A stretch of DNA of 64,000 nucleotides from Flavobacterium aquiphilum (GTDB lineage Bacteria; Bacteroidota; Bacteroidia; Flavobacteriales; Flavobacteriaceae), in NCBI RefSeq assembly GCF_027111335.1, contig NZ_CP114288.1, positions 4,526,001 through 4,590,000 of the forward strand, read 5' to 3'. Shown here one piece after another: positions 28,812 through 38,142 of this stretch. The notes below the pieces were generated by a model, which saw only the letters and a list, made by a program, of their open reading frames with translations, had not been told where the DNA came from and ran no database searches. Both the position numbers and the translations under genes were made by a program. The stretch's first letter is position 1; each line of letters begins with the position of its first letter.

Positions 28812-29564
28812 TTATTTTTCAAACTCAACATCAAAGTTAAGCTTATCAGGATTATCCATATAATCCGTAAAAGAATATTGAATTGTAATTGATTTACGAT
28901 CGTCGCTGAACAAAGCATCTGGATTTGAAACTTTCTTTATCTTTTTTGGAAAATGATATTTAACAATATAATTAGACGATGCGTAAACCATTTTAGACAT
29001 ATCTGCAGCGGTATCTTTTACCTTTTCAGCTAATTTTTGCTTATCGATTACCGCTTTTCGGGTAAATTTCTTTCCGTCGTAAAAGTAATTTAGTTTGCTA
29101 TTATTATCCCCAAATCCACTACCAAGAGGACTTGCATTTGCACCTCCTTCTAATTTTTGCATAGTACTGGCGGTTTGCAAAATATCCTGAAGTTCATTTA
29201 CATTTTTAAAATCAGTTGCCAAAGTCATTAAAAGTTGTTTTTTCTCTGAACTCATTTTTGTTGTAACCACGAAATTTTCCAACTTTTTAATTTCTTTTTG
29301 AACCTCAGGAGATAATTTGGCAATGCTGTCTTTTTTAGCTTCAAATAATTGTTTGAAAGTAAAAGTAGAATCGATGTCATTTTTTTTACCAGCTCCAAGT
29401 TGGGCTCCAAGTTGGTCACCAGCCATACTCATTAAGGCAGAACCATCCATATCTACTGAGAATTTCCCAGTTCCATTATCGTTGATGTAAATGTTTTCAG
29501 TAAAAGTGCAGCTTGTTAATGTCGCTAGTAAAAAAGAAAAGGCAAGTAGTTTATATAATTTCAT
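28812..29564 (-). CDS. Lipoprotein of unknown function (paralogue 1)
   Basis: A 250-aa protein with a lipobox (LATLTSC, Cys19), so it should be a lipid-anchored cell-envelope protein. The segment after the Cys, 'NIYINDNGTGKFSVDMDGSALM', is shared in pattern with the upstream gene (NEDGSGTFSYGFDMSPM), as are 'IDSTFTFKQ', 'DSIAKLS' and a C-terminal 'YHFPKKIKKVSNPDA ... DRKS' block. The two genes are clearly tandem paralogues. I recognise no domain of known function; the C-terminal part could form a beta sandwich. Confidence 0.75.
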   Translation of the reverse strand: MKLYKLLAFSFLLATLTSCTFTENIYINDNGTGKFSVDMDGSALMSMAGDQLGAQLGAGKKNDIDSTFTFKQLFEAKKDSIAKLSPEVQKEIKKLENFVVTTKMSSEKKQLLMTLATDFKNVNELQDILQTASTMQKLEGGANASPLGSGFGDNNSKLNYFYDGKKFTRKAVIDKQKLAEKVKDTAADMSKMVYASSNYIVKYHFPKKIKKVSNPDALFSDDRKSITIQYSFTDYMDNPDKLNFDVEFEK

Positions 29565-29632
29565 TGTAATGTTATTTTTTATGAAAAATGCAAAGACTAT
29601 TTTTAAGAATACATTTAAATTGAAGACTCTAA

Positions 29633-30436
29633 TTATTGTTCAAATTCCACTTTAAAACCAAAATCTACATTACTTTCCTGCATGTTATCAAGAGGAACTT
29701 CAACAGTAAAACTTTTTCTGTCTGGCTTTATTACTGCATTTTTAAGTGAAACGGTTTTAATTTTTTTTGGAAATTGATATTCAGCCGTGTATTTACATTC
29801 TTTAAGCATTTCATCCATTTTCTTAGAGAACGGATTTTCACTTTTTTCTTTCTTAGCTTCTTTTTTCTTTTTAACTTTTTTATCATCTTTAGAAGGAGTG
29901 ACTGTTTTAATAAAAACCTTTCCATCATAAAAAATAGTTGCAGTCGCTTTTTCTTCTGGTTTTGGAACAGCACTCAAAGCTCCTAATCTCTTTTTATCTG
30001 CAGCTGCTAATGCCTCTAAACTTTCAGCTGGTGTTGCAATAGATTTCAAATCATTTCCACTAGGAAAATCGAATGCCATACTATATTCGAATTGCTTTTT
30101 TTCTTCATTAACTTTTATGCTGACTTTAAAACCTTCCAAGAGTTTCATTTTCTCCTTTTCTTTCTCCAGCATTTCAATCTTTTCTTTATCTGCATCTGAT
30201 AATTTAGAAATACTGTCTTTTATTTTCGCATATACTTCTTTAAAAGTAAAAGTGGTATCAATTATTTTATTGATTTTTGTAGAATCTGCTTTTTTAACCC
30301 CAAGTTTAAACATCGGTGACATATCAAATCCGTATGAAAAAGTTCCAGATCCATCTTCGTTCATAACCATCTTTTCCTTAAGGATACAGCTTGAAAGACA
30401 TAATGTTATAAAAAAGCAAAGTAAAGTTTTTTTCAT
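29633..30436 (-). CDS. Lipoprotein of unknown function (paralogue 2)
   Basis: A 267-aa protein with lipobox CLSSC (Cys17). It shares its order of motifs with the next gene: 'MNEDGSGTFSYGFDM', 'IDTTFTFKEVYAKIKDSISKLSD', and 'YQFPKKIKTVSLKNA ... PDRKSF'. A Lys-rich low-complexity insert (KDDKKVKKKKEAKKEKSE, about residues 180-200) distinguishes it and explains the spurious opposite frames in this stretch. The two genes are 68 bp apart and probably co-transcribed. Function unknown. Confidence 0.75.
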   Translation of the reverse strand: MKKTLLCFFITLCLSSCILKEKMVMNEDGSGTFSYGFDMSPMFKLGVKKADSTKINKIIDTTFTFKEVYAKIKDSISKLSDADKEKIEMLEKEKEKMKLLEGFKVSIKVNEEKKQFEYSMAFDFPSGNDLKSIATPAESLEALAAADKKRLGALSAVPKPEEKATATIFYDGKVFIKTVTPSKDDKKVKKKKEAKKEKSENPFSKKMDEMLKECKYTAEYQFPKKIKTVSLKNAVIKPDRKSFTVEVPLDNMQESNVDFGFKVEFEQ

Positions 30437-30608
30437 CTTTTAAGTTTTAGGTTCTTTAGGCGAAGATACTTTCTTTTAATAATTATTTTCATCATATTCC
30501 AGAATACTTGGACAAGAAAAAAAATATTGCCGCTATAGCGATCAGGCCGAGACTGAACATTCATAAAAAAACAAAAAAATCAACCACAAAAAACCTTAAA
30601 GCTTTCAG

Positions 30609-30638
30609 TTGAAACTTGAAACAAAAATTTTATCTTTG
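30609..30638 (+). promoter_or_regulatory. Promoter of lysS
   Basis: TTG (30609-30611), 19 bases, then TATCTTTG (30631-30638): a full match to the flavobacterial TTG-N17-23-TAnnTTTG promoter, 22 bp before the ATG. Confidence 0.8.
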
Positions 30639-30660
30639 CGGACTTAAAAATCAGAACATA

Positions 30661-32361
30661 ATGGCATTATCCGAACAAGAAATCATCCGTAGAGAAAAAC
30701 TTCAAAGCTTACGCAATTTGGGAATTAATCCTTATCCTGCAAACCTTTTTCCTGTAAATCATACTTCCAAGCAAATTAAAGAAAACTTTGAGGAAGGTAA
30801 GAAGGTAATTGTTGCCGGGCGTTTAATGAGCGTGAGAGATCAAGGAAAAGCTTGTTTTGCTGAATTGCAGGATAGCGAAGGGCGTATTCAATTGTACGTG
30901 AACCGCGATGTTTTGTGTGAAGGCGATGATAAAACTTTGTACAATCAGGTATTTAAAAAATTGACCGATTTGGGCGATTTCATTGGTATTGAAGGGGAAT
31001 TGTTTACAACACAAGTTGGTGCAAAATGTATTCGTGTCAGCGGTTTTACTTTCTTGAGTAAAACGTTGCGTCCTTTACCATTGCCGAAAACGGATGAAGA
31101 CGGAAATGTATTTGACGCTTTCAACGACGCTGAATTGCGTTACAGAATGCGTTATGTGGATTTGACTGTAAATCAAAATGTAAAAGAAACGTTCATCAAA
31201 AGAACCAAATTGTTCAACTCGATGCGTTCGTTCTTTAACGATAAAGGATATTTGGAGGTTGAAACTCCGGTTTTACAATCAATTCCTGGTGGTGCTGCGG
31301 CGAGACCTTTTATCACGCACCACAATTCGCTAGACATTCCGCTATACATGCGTATTGCAAACGAATTGTATTTAAAAAGATTGATTGTTGGTGGTTTTGA
31401 CGGTGTTTATGAGTTTTCGAAAAACTTCCGTAACGAAGGAATGGACAGAACGCACAACCCGGAATTTACCGCAATGGAAATATATGTAGCCTACAAAGAC
31501 TACAATTGGATGATGGAATTTACCGAGCAGTTATTGGAGCATTGCGCCATTGGTGTAAACGGTACGAGCGATGTGACTTTTGGCGAACACCAAATCAGTT
31601 TTAAAGCTCCTTATGCGCGTGTAACCATGACGGATTCCATCAAACATTTTACCGGTTTTGACATTTCGGGTAAAAGTGAAGCTGAATTATTCGAAGCGGC
31701 CAAAGGAATGGGAATTGAGGTTGACGAAACAATGGGTAAAGGAAAATTGATTGATGAGATTTTCGGAGCAAAATGCGAAGGAAATTATATTCAGCCAACT
31801 TTCATTACTGATTATCCAAAAGAAATGTCTCCGCTTTGTAAAGAGCACCGTGACAATCCAGATTTGACTGAGCGTTTTGAATTAATGGTTTGCGGTAAAG
31901 AAGTTGCCAACGCTTACTCGGAATTGAATGACCCTATTGACCAAAGAGAGCGTTTTGAAGACCAAATGCGTTTGGCAGCAAAAGGGGATGACGAAGCGAC
32001 CGGAACAATCGACGAGGACTTCTTGAGAGCATTGGAATACGGTATGCCTCCTACTTCTGGTTTAGGAATTGGAATGGATCGTTTGATGATGTTCTTGACT
32101 AATAATGCTTCTATTCAAGAAGTATTGTTCTTCCCGCAAATGCGTCCTGAGAAAATACAAACCGTTGAATTATCTGACGAGGAGAAATTTATCGTAGATT
32201 TACTAAAAGGAAACGAAAATAAAATGGATCTTCAGCAGCTAAAAATTACCGCAAATTTAAGCGGTAAAAAATGGGATGCATCTATGAAAAATTTATCTAA
32301 ACATGGTTTGACTAAAGTTGCCGTTGAGGGCGAGTTTAAATTTGTGGAATTAGTTGGGTAA
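30661..32361 (+). CDS. lysS: Lysyl-tRNA synthetase, class II
   Basis: A 566-aa enzyme charging tRNA-Lys. ATG 30661 (MALSEQEIIRREKL) is chosen because the promoter lies between it and the upstream in-frame start. The N-terminal OB-fold anticodon domain spans about residues 55-140 (VAGRLMSVRDQGKACFAELQ). Class II motif 2 is FRNEGMDRTHNPEFT, and motif 3 is GLGIGMDRLMM. After motif 3 there is an extra C-terminal segment of about 70 residues (from EKIQTVELSDEEKFI on) beyond the roughly 500-residue core, which is common in this phylum. An intrinsic terminator follows. Confidence 0.97.
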   Translation: MALSEQEIIRREKLQSLRNLGINPYPANLFPVNHTSKQIKENFEEGKKVIVAGRLMSVRDQGKACFAELQDSEGRIQLYVNRDVLCEGDDKTLYNQVFKKLTDLGDFIGIEGELFTTQVGAKCIRVSGFTFLSKTLRPLPLPKTDEDGNVFDAFNDAELRYRMRYVDLTVNQNVKETFIKRTKLFNSMRSFFNDKGYLEVETPVLQSIPGGAAARPFITHHNSLDIPLYMRIANELYLKRLIVGGFDGVYEFSKNFRNEGMDRTHNPEFTAMEIYVAYKDYNWMMEFTEQLLEHCAIGVNGTSDVTFGEHQISFKAPYARVTMTDSIKHFTGFDISGKSEAELFEAAKGMGIEVDETMGKGKLIDEIFGAKCEGNYIQPTFITDYPKEMSPLCKEHRDNPDLTERFELMVCGKEVANAYSELNDPIDQRERFEDQMRLAAKGDDEATGTIDEDFLRALEYGMPPTSGLGIGMDRLMMFLTNNASIQEVLFFPQMRPEKIQTVELSDEEKFIVDLLKGNENKMDLQQLKITANLSGKKWDASMKNLSKHGLTKVAVEGEFKFVELVG

Positions 32362-32381
32362 TTTTTAATCTAATAAATATC

Positions 32382-32413
32382 AAAAAGGAGTTTCAGAAAT
32401 GAAGCTCCTTTTT
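32382..32413 (+). terminator. Intrinsic terminator of lysS
   Basis: AAAAAGGAGTTTC pairs with GAAGCTCCTTTTT around a short loop, with T runs, 20 bases after the stop. Confidence 0.88.
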
Positions 32414-32500
32414 AATTTACAATTAAAACTCTATTAATCAACCACAAACCAAAAAAATTCCCTCTATTATTTGTAATTTTACTATTCTAAATCATAAATT

Positions 32501-32743
32501 ATGAAGACTTTAGAATTAAAACAAAAGATAATTGACAAACTAAGATCTGTCGATGATCTTCACTTGCTACAGCAAGTTTTGAATTTACTTCAACCTATCG
32601 ATCCGAATGAAATTAAACACCTAAACGAAAACGAAATGGAAATGGCGAAAGAAATCGAAGAGGAAGATGGTATAATATTTGGAATTGATATTAACCACAA
32701 ACAACCTGACGAAGACGATTCCGATTGGATTACTGAATTGTAA
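32501..32743 (+). CDS. Small acidic protein of unknown function
   Basis: An 80-aa protein: an N-terminal helix MKTLELKQKIIDKLRSVDD, then 'LHLLQQVLNLLQP', and a very acidic tail (EMAKEIEEEDGIIFGI ... DEDDSDWITEL). The size, helical start and acidic end resemble antitoxins of type II systems, but no intact toxin gene follows; only a 21-codon ORF lies 8 bases downstream. Assignment as an antitoxin is a guess. Confidence 0.55.
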   Translation: MKTLELKQKIIDKLRSVDDLHLLQQVLNLLQPIDPNEIKHLNENEMEMAKEIEEEDGIIFGIDINHKQPDEDDSDWITEL

Positions 32744-32751
32744 AACGAAAC

Positions 32752-32817
32752 ATGAAAACAGTTGATGATCTAATTTCGGAAACCGAATTTTACATTTCAC
32801 AAAAAAGAGTTGAATAA
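32752..32817 (+). CDS. Very short ORF behind the acidic protein
   Basis: Twenty-one codons (MKTVDDLISETEFYISQKRVE) start 8 bases after the preceding stop. The start repeats the MKT.. pattern of the upstream gene. It may be the remnant of a toxin or second antitoxin, or no gene at all. Confidence 0.2.
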   Translation: MKTVDDLISETEFYISQKRVE

Positions 32818-32901
32818 ACTAAAAAAATCATAATTTCTTTACAATGATTAAACTTTAATCAACATCATTAGTCTTACTATAAAAATTAAAAACTACTGAC
32901 T

Positions 32902-33387
32902 ATGAAGAAATTAATCACTGTTGCTTTAATTGCTATTGCAAGCATATCAACTTATGCGCAACAACAAAGACCTCAAAAACACGATGGAAATCCTATCGAA
33001 AAATTCACACCTGAACAACGCAATCAACTAATGCTGAAAAAAATGACATTAGAACTTGATTTGAATGCTTCTCAGCAAAAAGAAGTCAGCAAATTAATTG
33101 CGGAACAAAGTTCAAAAAGAGAAGCTTTGCTAAAAAACAGAAAAACTAAAACAGAAAAACCAACTTCTGATGAGATTTTTGAAATGAAAAGCAAAATGCT
33201 TGATGAACAAATCGAGACGAAAGCCAAAATGAAAAAAATTCTTTCTCCTGATCAATTTAAAAAATGGGATGAATTAAGAGCCCATCACCAAGACATGAGA
33301 GAAGACCACTTTCGTGAAATGAGAAATCATAACAATCACGGGATGAAAAAAAACATTAAACAAAAAGATAGCACTGCCACAAAATAG
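32902..33387 (+). CDS. Spy/CpxP-like periplasmic protein
   Basis: A 161-aa protein with a signal peptide (MKKLITVALIAIASISTYAQ) and a helical, His- and Met-rich body. Two LTxxQ-like motifs are visible: 'LNASQQKEVSKLI' near residue 55 and 'LSPDQFKKWDEL' near 115. Spy and CpxP are periplasmic chaperones or stress sensors; the many His residues at the C-terminus (HHQDMREDHF, HNNHGMKK) could bind metal. The gene is alone and is followed by a strong terminator. Confidence 0.75.
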   Translation: MKKLITVALIAIASISTYAQQQRPQKHDGNPIEKFTPEQRNQLMLKKMTLELDLNASQQKEVSKLIAEQSSKREALLKNRKTKTEKPTSDEIFEMKSKMLDEQIETKAKMKKILSPDQFKKWDELRAHHQDMREDHFREMRNHNNHGMKKNIKQKDSTATK

Positions 33388-33401
33388 TTGTTATCAAAGA
33401 T

Positions 33402-33440
33402 AAAAAGGGATCAACTCGATTATCAAGTTGATCCCTTTTT
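33402..33440. terminator. Strong bidirectional terminator
   Basis: Perfect 15-bp arms AAAAAGGGATCAACT / AGTTGATCCCTTTTT around a 9-nt loop, between two convergent genes. Confidence 0.92.
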
Positions 33441-33465
33441 GTTTAGTTACTAAAACAAAACTTGT

Positions 33466-33717
33466 TTATTTCTTAGTATTCGTATTCCCTGTCGGCAAAT
33501 AATAAAGCCAACCAAAACCGATCAAAAACAATATCAGAGAAGCAATAAACGCAGGAATTAGGATTTCCTTATTGTTATCTAAAGCATTGTTCAACGCAGC
33601 ATACAACAACCAAATTTGAATACTAACATTTAGAATTAAAATAAAGATTAACGACGAAAGAATCGCGTTTAACTTATTAGGATTGGATTGGTTCTGACCT
33701 CTTCTAAAATTACTCAT
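33466..33717 (-). CDS. Small two-span membrane protein of the nitrate reductase operon
   Basis: An 83-aa protein with two transmembrane helices (about residues 20-42 and 52-72, 'LSSLIFILILNVSIQIWLLYA' and 'AFIASLILFLIGFGWLYYL') and a basic start. It is the last gene after the Rieske protein, 19 bp away, on the same strand. It could help assemble or anchor the complex. I do not recognise its family with certainty. Confidence 0.65.
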   Translation of the reverse strand: MSNFRRGQNQSNPNKLNAILSSLIFILILNVSIQIWLLYAALNNALDNNKEILIPAFIASLILFLIGFGWLYYLPTGNTNTKK

Positions 33718-33736
33718 AACGAATTATTTTTTTGGT

Positions 33737-34252
33737 TTATCCTAGTTTTTCTTGATGAGTTGTAGCTTTTACATAGACGTCATTGTCTTTGAAAAATACA
33801 TCCAGACTTGGCAAAGCTCTTGGCGGCGGCCCTCCTAACACATCTCCTGTTTTTGCATCAAATGATCCTTCGTGGCATGGACAATGAATAATTCCGGTCC
33901 CAGGCTTGTAAAAAACAGAACAGGAAAGGTGGGTACATTTCTGCTCATAAGCTTTAAACTCGCCCGTTTCCAGATGAATTAATATATACGGAATGGTACT
34001 GCCTTCGATTACAAAACCACGAGTTCCTCCCAATGGAACCTCTTCTTTTTTACATACAAAATGTTCTCCTTCGACTTCTTCTTTTGGAAACATATAAGCT
34101 TTGGCTGCAACTAAACCGCTACCAACCATCAATCCTCCTGAAACTAAAGTAAGGAATTTTGCAAAGTCTCGACGGCTAACATTAGTCGCTTGTTGTTTTT
34201 CGATTGGAAAATCTTTTTTCCAGTTTTTATTTAAATTATCTTCTTTAGACAT
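33737..34252 (-). CDS. Rieske 2Fe-2S protein with Tat signal
   Basis: A 171-aa protein. Residues 26-33 carry a twin-arginine motif (SRRDFAKFL) before a hydrophobic segment (TLVSGGLMVGSGLVAA), so the folded domain should lie outside the cytoplasmic membrane, probably held by this helix. The cluster ligands are in QKCTHLSCSVF and HCPCHEGSF, the classical CxH...CxxH pattern. It is co-oriented with a 4Fe-4S protein, a molybdoenzyme and a cytochrome-like gene. In bc1-type complexes such a protein accepts electrons from quinol; no bc1 cytochrome is here, so its partner is probably the NarI-like subunit. Confidence 0.88.
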   Translation of the reverse strand: MSKEDNLNKNWKKDFPIEKQQATNVSRRDFAKFLTLVSGGLMVGSGLVAAKAYMFPKEEVEGEHFVCKKEEVPLGGTRGFVIEGSTIPYILIHLETGEFKAYEQKCTHLSCSVFYKPGTGIIHCPCHEGSFDAKTGDVLGGPPPRALPSLDVFFKDNDVYVKATTHQEKLG

Positions 34253-34263
34253 GAGTGTATTCT

Positions 34264-34833
34264 TTAGTATATTATCAGTTCAGTACTTCCTTTTGGCATC
34301 ATAATATTCACTTTGGTATTCACTGTTTCTTTACCAAATATGAACGTATTTACTGGAGTACTGTTAGGGCGCATTTCCTGAATTTCTTCTTTCGTACCAT
34401 AAAACAAAGCACCGCTTGGACAAACTGTTGCGCACATTGGCTTTTTACCAACGCTGGTTCTGTCATAGCACATGGTACACTTCATCATCAAATCGTAGTT
34501 TTCCTCTTTTTTTGGTACACCAAAAGGACAAGCCATCACGCAATTGGAACATCCGATACATCTTTCTGTATTTGCTGTGTGCACAATTCCGAACTCGTCT
34601 TTCGAAATCGCATCGGCTGGACAAACATTCGCGCAAACGGGGTCATCACAGTGCATACATACCTGAACTGTTGTCTGTACAGTTGCTGCACGATCCACAT
34701 AATTAACATGTATCATCGAGTCCTGACCGTTAGTCTCGCATTCGGCGCAAGCCAATTCGCAAGCTTTACAGCCAATACAGCGTTGCATATCTACAAAAAA
34801 TTCTTCGTGTATATTAAAATTAGTATAATTCAT
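34264..34833 (-). CDS. 4 x 4Fe-4S electron-transfer subunit (NrfC/DmsB/NarH type)
   Basis: A 189-aa ferredoxin-like subunit with four Cys groups: [35 protein letters not shown] and CTMC ... CATVC, enough for four 4Fe-4S clusters. There is no signal peptide, so it should face the cytoplasm with the molybdoenzyme encoded next to it (16 bp away). It is the wire between quinol-oxidising membrane subunit and catalytic subunit. An opposite-strand frame of similar length here is a Cys-codon shadow. Confidence 0.92.
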   Translation of the reverse strand: MNYTNFNIHEEFFVDMQRCIGCKACELACAECETNGQDSMIHVNYVDRAATVQTTVQVCMHCDDPVCANVCPADAISKDEFGIVHTANTERCIGCSNCVMACPFGVPKKEENYDLMMKCTMCYDRTSVGKKPMCATVCPSGALFYGTKEEIQEMRPNSTPVNTFIFGKETVNTKVNIMMPKGSTELIIY

Positions 34834-34849
34834 TCTTTGCTTTTATAGA

Positions 34850-37066
34850 TTAAACACTTGCATAAGCCGTCGATTCTTTTGCAGGAGGTGCTATTTCCCC
34901 AAGTGGTTCCAAATGACAGGCACAAACTTTGAATTCGGGTATTTTTGAAATCGGATCCAATGTCCCGGGTGTCAATTGGTTTGCCGATTTTTTACCTGAC
35001 CAGTGATACGGAATAAAAACGGTATCTTCCCTGATGGTTTCTACAATATTTGCCGGAAAAATTCCTTCTCCCCTTCTCGTTGAAACACGAATTAATTCTC
35101 TTTGTTTAATGCCGTATTGTTTGGCTAAATTAGGATGGATTTCTACTAAAGGTTCCGGAAACTGATCTACTAATTTCCCAATTCTGCGGGTTTGTGTTCC
35201 ACTTAAATATTGAGAAACCACTCGTCCGGTAGTCAAAATCACGGGATAATCCGCATCAGTAACTTCTCCCGGAAGCTTATACGGCGCTGGGTTAAAATGC
35301 GCTTTCCCATCAGGCGTTTTAAACTTTCTGTCTTCCCACAAACGTGGCGTTCCTGGATGACCTATTGTTGGACAAGGCCAAAAAACACCCATTTCATCTT
35401 CAATTCTTTGGTAAGTAATTCCGTAGTAATCGGCTGTACCACCTTTGGATGCCACACGCAATTCATTAAAAATTGCTTCGCTGCTTTCGTAGGTGAATTT
35501 ATCTTTTACACCTAAACGTTTGGCGATTTCCAAGATAATAGAAGTATCTGTTCTGGCATCTCCCGGAGGAGTCACCGCCTGACGAATACGGATAACTCGC
35601 CCTTCGGCAGAAGTTGTAGTTCCTTCTTCTTCTTCCTGCAAAGAACCTGCTAAAACAATATCGGCGTGGCGGGCAGTTTCGTTAAGGAAAAAGTCGATAC
35701 AAACGTAAAATTCCAATTTTTCTAAAGCCTCACGAACATAATTACTGTTCGGCAAAGAAACCAACGGATTAAAGCAAATGGATATTAACCCTTTGATTTC
35801 TCCTCTGTGAATGGCTTCGATAATTTCATAAGCAGACAAACCTTTACCCGGTAAATCTTTTTCATTTATTCCCCAAACATCCGAAATATATTTGCGGTGT
35901 TCCGGATTTTCTATATCTCTGTTTCCTGGCAATTGATCGCATTTATGACCGTGTTCTCTTCCTCCTTGTCCATTTCCTTGACCTGTAATGGTTGCATAAC
36001 CACAATAAGGTTTACCAATTCTTCCTGTTGCCAAAACCAAATTGATACAGCCCAAAACATTATCTACTCCTTTGGAATGATGCTCAATTCCTCGTGCATG
36101 AAGCAGGAAGCTGGTATTCGCTTTACCCCATAACTCAGCTGCTTGCTGTATTTTTTCTTTTTTAATTCCGGTAACTTCTTCCGCCCATTTCAGCGTATTA
36201 TCTTTTACTGCGTCTAAAGTTTCCTGAAATCCCGAAGTATGATTATCTATAAAATCATGATCCAGCATATCGTGATCTGCTAAATATTTCAACATGGCAC
36301 CGTACAAAGCCGAATCGGTTCCGGGACGCACATCCAAATGAATATCGGCTGTTCTTGCCAACGGAATCATCCTTGGATCAATTACAATCAGTTTTGCTCC
36401 TCTGTCTCTCGCTTTCCAAATCCAGTGTGTTAATGTTGGAAACGTTTCACTGACATTGGCTCCAGCTACAATAATTACCTCAGCATATTCCAAATCAGAA
36501 TAGTTATTCGAACCTCTGTCCAGTCCAAATGCTTTTTTATTTCCAGCACCTGCACTCACCATGCACAAACGCCCATTATAATCAAGGTTTTTTGTTTTTA
36601 AAGCAACTCTGGCAAATTTCCCAACCAAATAACTTTTTTCATTGGTCAATGAAACTCCCGAAAGCATCGAGAAAGCATCATTTCCATATTTTTCTTGAAT
36701 ACGTTGAATTTCTGAAACTGTTTTGCTCATTGCATCATCCCAAGAAGTTGGCACAAACCCTTGTCCTTCTACTCTTTTCAACGGACTTAAAAGTCGGTCC
36801 GGGTGATTATTTTGCAAATAACGCTGCACTCCTTTTGGACAAAGACGCCCTTCATTAAAAGGAAATTCCATCCATGGCTCAAACCCAACTACTTTATTTT
36901 CTTTTACAGACAATTGAATTCCACATTGCATTCCGCAAAAACAGCAATGGGTTTTGACCAACTCATCAGGTTCATCTCTTCCCTCGTAGCCTTCCTTTGG
37001 ACTATAATTTTTATGAGGTCCAAAAAGCGAAACAATATTTTCTTCTGAAACAGGTAATTTTGCCAT
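34850..37066 (-). CDS. Molybdopterin oxidoreductase, Nas/Nap-type nitrate reductase catalytic subunit
   Basis: A 738-aa bis-MGD enzyme. The N-terminal 4Fe-4S site has Cys41, 44, 48 and 76 ([10 protein letters not shown] ... GRLCPKG). The probable molybdenum ligand is Cys168 in [12 protein letters not shown], which places it with periplasmic/assimilatory nitrate reductases and formate dehydrogenases, not with NarG (Asp ligand). Further family segments are '[19 protein letters not shown]' and '[20 protein letters not shown]'. No Tat signal is present, so it should be cytoplasmic. Its operon partners (membrane cytochrome, 4 x 4Fe-4S protein, Rieske protein) and narK upstream point to respiratory nitrate reduction; formate oxidation is the main alternative. 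Confidence 0.85.
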   Translation of the reverse strand: MAKLPVSEENIVSLFGPHKNYSPKEGYEGRDEPDELVKTHCCFCGMQCGIQLSVKENKVVGFEPWMEFPFNEGRLCPKGVQRYLQNNHPDRLLSPLKRVEGQGFVPTSWDDAMSKTVSEIQRIQEKYGNDAFSMLSGVSLTNEKSYLVGKFARVALKTKNLDYNGRLCMVSAGAGNKKAFGLDRGSNNYSDLEYAEVIIVAGANVSETFPTLTHWIWKARDRGAKLIVIDPRMIPLARTADIHLDVRPGTDSALYGAMLKYLADHDMLDHDFIDNHTSGFQETLDAVKDNTLKWAEEVTGIKKEKIQQAAELWGKANTSFLLHARGIEHHSKGVDNVLGCINLVLATGRIGKPYCGYATITGQGNGQGGREHGHKCDQLPGNRDIENPEHRKYISDVWGINEKDLPGKGLSAYEIIEAIHRGEIKGLISICFNPLVSLPNSNYVREALEKLEFYVCIDFFLNETARHADIVLAGSLQEEEEGTTTSAEGRVIRIRQAVTPPGDARTDTSIILEIAKRLGVKDKFTYESSEAIFNELRVASKGGTADYYGITYQRIEDEMGVFWPCPTIGHPGTPRLWEDRKFKTPDGKAHFNPAPYKLPGEVTDADYPVILTTGRVVSQYLSGTQTRRIGKLVDQFPEPLVEIHPNLAKQYGIKQRELIRVSTRRGEGIFPANIVETIREDTVFIPYHWSGKKSANQLTPGTLDPISKIPEFKVCACHLEPLGEIAPPAKESTAYASV

Positions 37067-37092
37067 GTTTATATATTTTTTTGTCTTTAAAA

Positions 37093-38142
37093 TTATCCAA
37101 ATAAATTCCCCCCAGCCTGTCTTGCTCGCAAATGTGCTTGAGCCAATCGGGATCTTTTCCCTTCTGGGCTTAAATCTAAATGTGAACAGCCATCTTCCAT
37201 CGAAAAGTCAAAACCTAATTCTTTGGTCACTATTTTAAGATCGTCGATGTGCAGCTTAGTGGCAAATTCTTCACCAGTATGGGGACAAACTGCCATTCCT
37301 TTTTTCATCCCTTGCTTCTTGTAAATATGAGCACCAATTTGTGCCGGACGCTGAATAATATGGAAAAACTTTCCAAACGGAATCCAAATCAAAAACATAA
37401 TTACTGTTACTGCGTGCAATACCGCCAAAAAGTCGAAAGCAAAACCTTTCATAAATTGGTACGAATAAGTCAATCCCAATCCGGTAACCGAAATAGCTAT
37501 CAATAAAATAAGTGGTAACAAATCACCTTCAAATGATTGTGAGGCAATCAAACCCGGATTTGTTAATCGTCTTCTCAAATAATATACTGAACCAAAGATC
37601 ACCAAATAAGAAGACCAGTTCAATGCGTGAAATGTCAAGAATGCAGTAATCGAATCCAAATTAAAATCCATCACTTTGAAACCAAAGAAATGCGCTTCAT
37701 AAACCGAAATAGAATTCGGAGCCATCGTAAAATGAATCCAACCAAACGTTAACGGAATAGTGATTAAAAAAGCAGAAGTGCAACCCACAGCAATCATAAA
37801 ATGCGCCATCCAGCGGTATTTTCCCCTAGGATAAATAAATTTCTGAAACGCTATATTTTCAACTGTTTCCTTTGTAGCAAACCAAAAATGCGAAAACACT
37901 TTTCCAGTTACTAAATACGTAATTCCCCTCTTAAAATAAATCCAAGTTGGTGGTCTTTGCAACCACACGGTATAACGATAAACAATTCCAAAAAAAGCAA
38001 ACAAAGTTCCGAATAAATAAGTAATCAGAGCCGCATCAAAATTCTGCAATTCCCTTGAGCCATAAAATACCAATACAATCATAAGTATTGAAAGTAATGT
38101 GGCAATGAGTAATGCTTTTATATTATATGTTCTGTTTTTCAT
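37093..38142 (-). CDS. NarI-like membrane cytochrome subunit
   Basis: A 349-aa protein with about eight hydrophobic spans and then a cytoplasmic tail of about 90 residues. Membrane-embedded His114 ([10 protein letters not shown]), His172 (FHALNW), His243 (AVLHAVTVI) and His261 are candidate b-heme ligands, as in the NarI and HdrE families. The tail has Cys286-x-His288 (VCPHTGEEF) and Cys319/His321 (GCSHLD). It heads the operon of the molybdoenzyme, 26 bp away, so it is the likely quinol oxidase part. I class it as NarI-like from topology and context; sequence similarity needs a profile check. Confidence 0.7.
   Translation of the reverse strand: MKNRTYNIKALLIATLLSILMIVLVFYGSRELQNFDAALITYLFGTLFAFFGIVYRYTVWLQRPPTWIYFKRGITYLVTGKVFSHFWFATKETVENIAFQKFIYPRGKYRWMAHFMIAVGCTSAFLITIPLTFGWIHFTMAPNSISVYEAHFFGFKVMDFNLDSITAFLTFHALNWSSYLVIFGSVYYLRRRLTNPGLIASQSFEGDLLPLILLIAISVTGLGLTYSYQFMKGFAFDFLAVLHAVTVIMFLIWIPFGKFFHIIQRPAQIGAHIYKKQGMKKGMAVCPHTGEEFATKLHIDDLKIVTKELGFDFSMEDGCSHLDLSPEGKRSRLAQAHLRARQAGGNLFG

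Noticed and set aside
34255-34848. A 197-codon plus-strand frame opposite the 4Fe-4S subunit
   Set aside because: The minus strand encodes a clear four-cluster ferredoxin; the opposite frame gives a Cys/His-rich sequence without any family resemblance.
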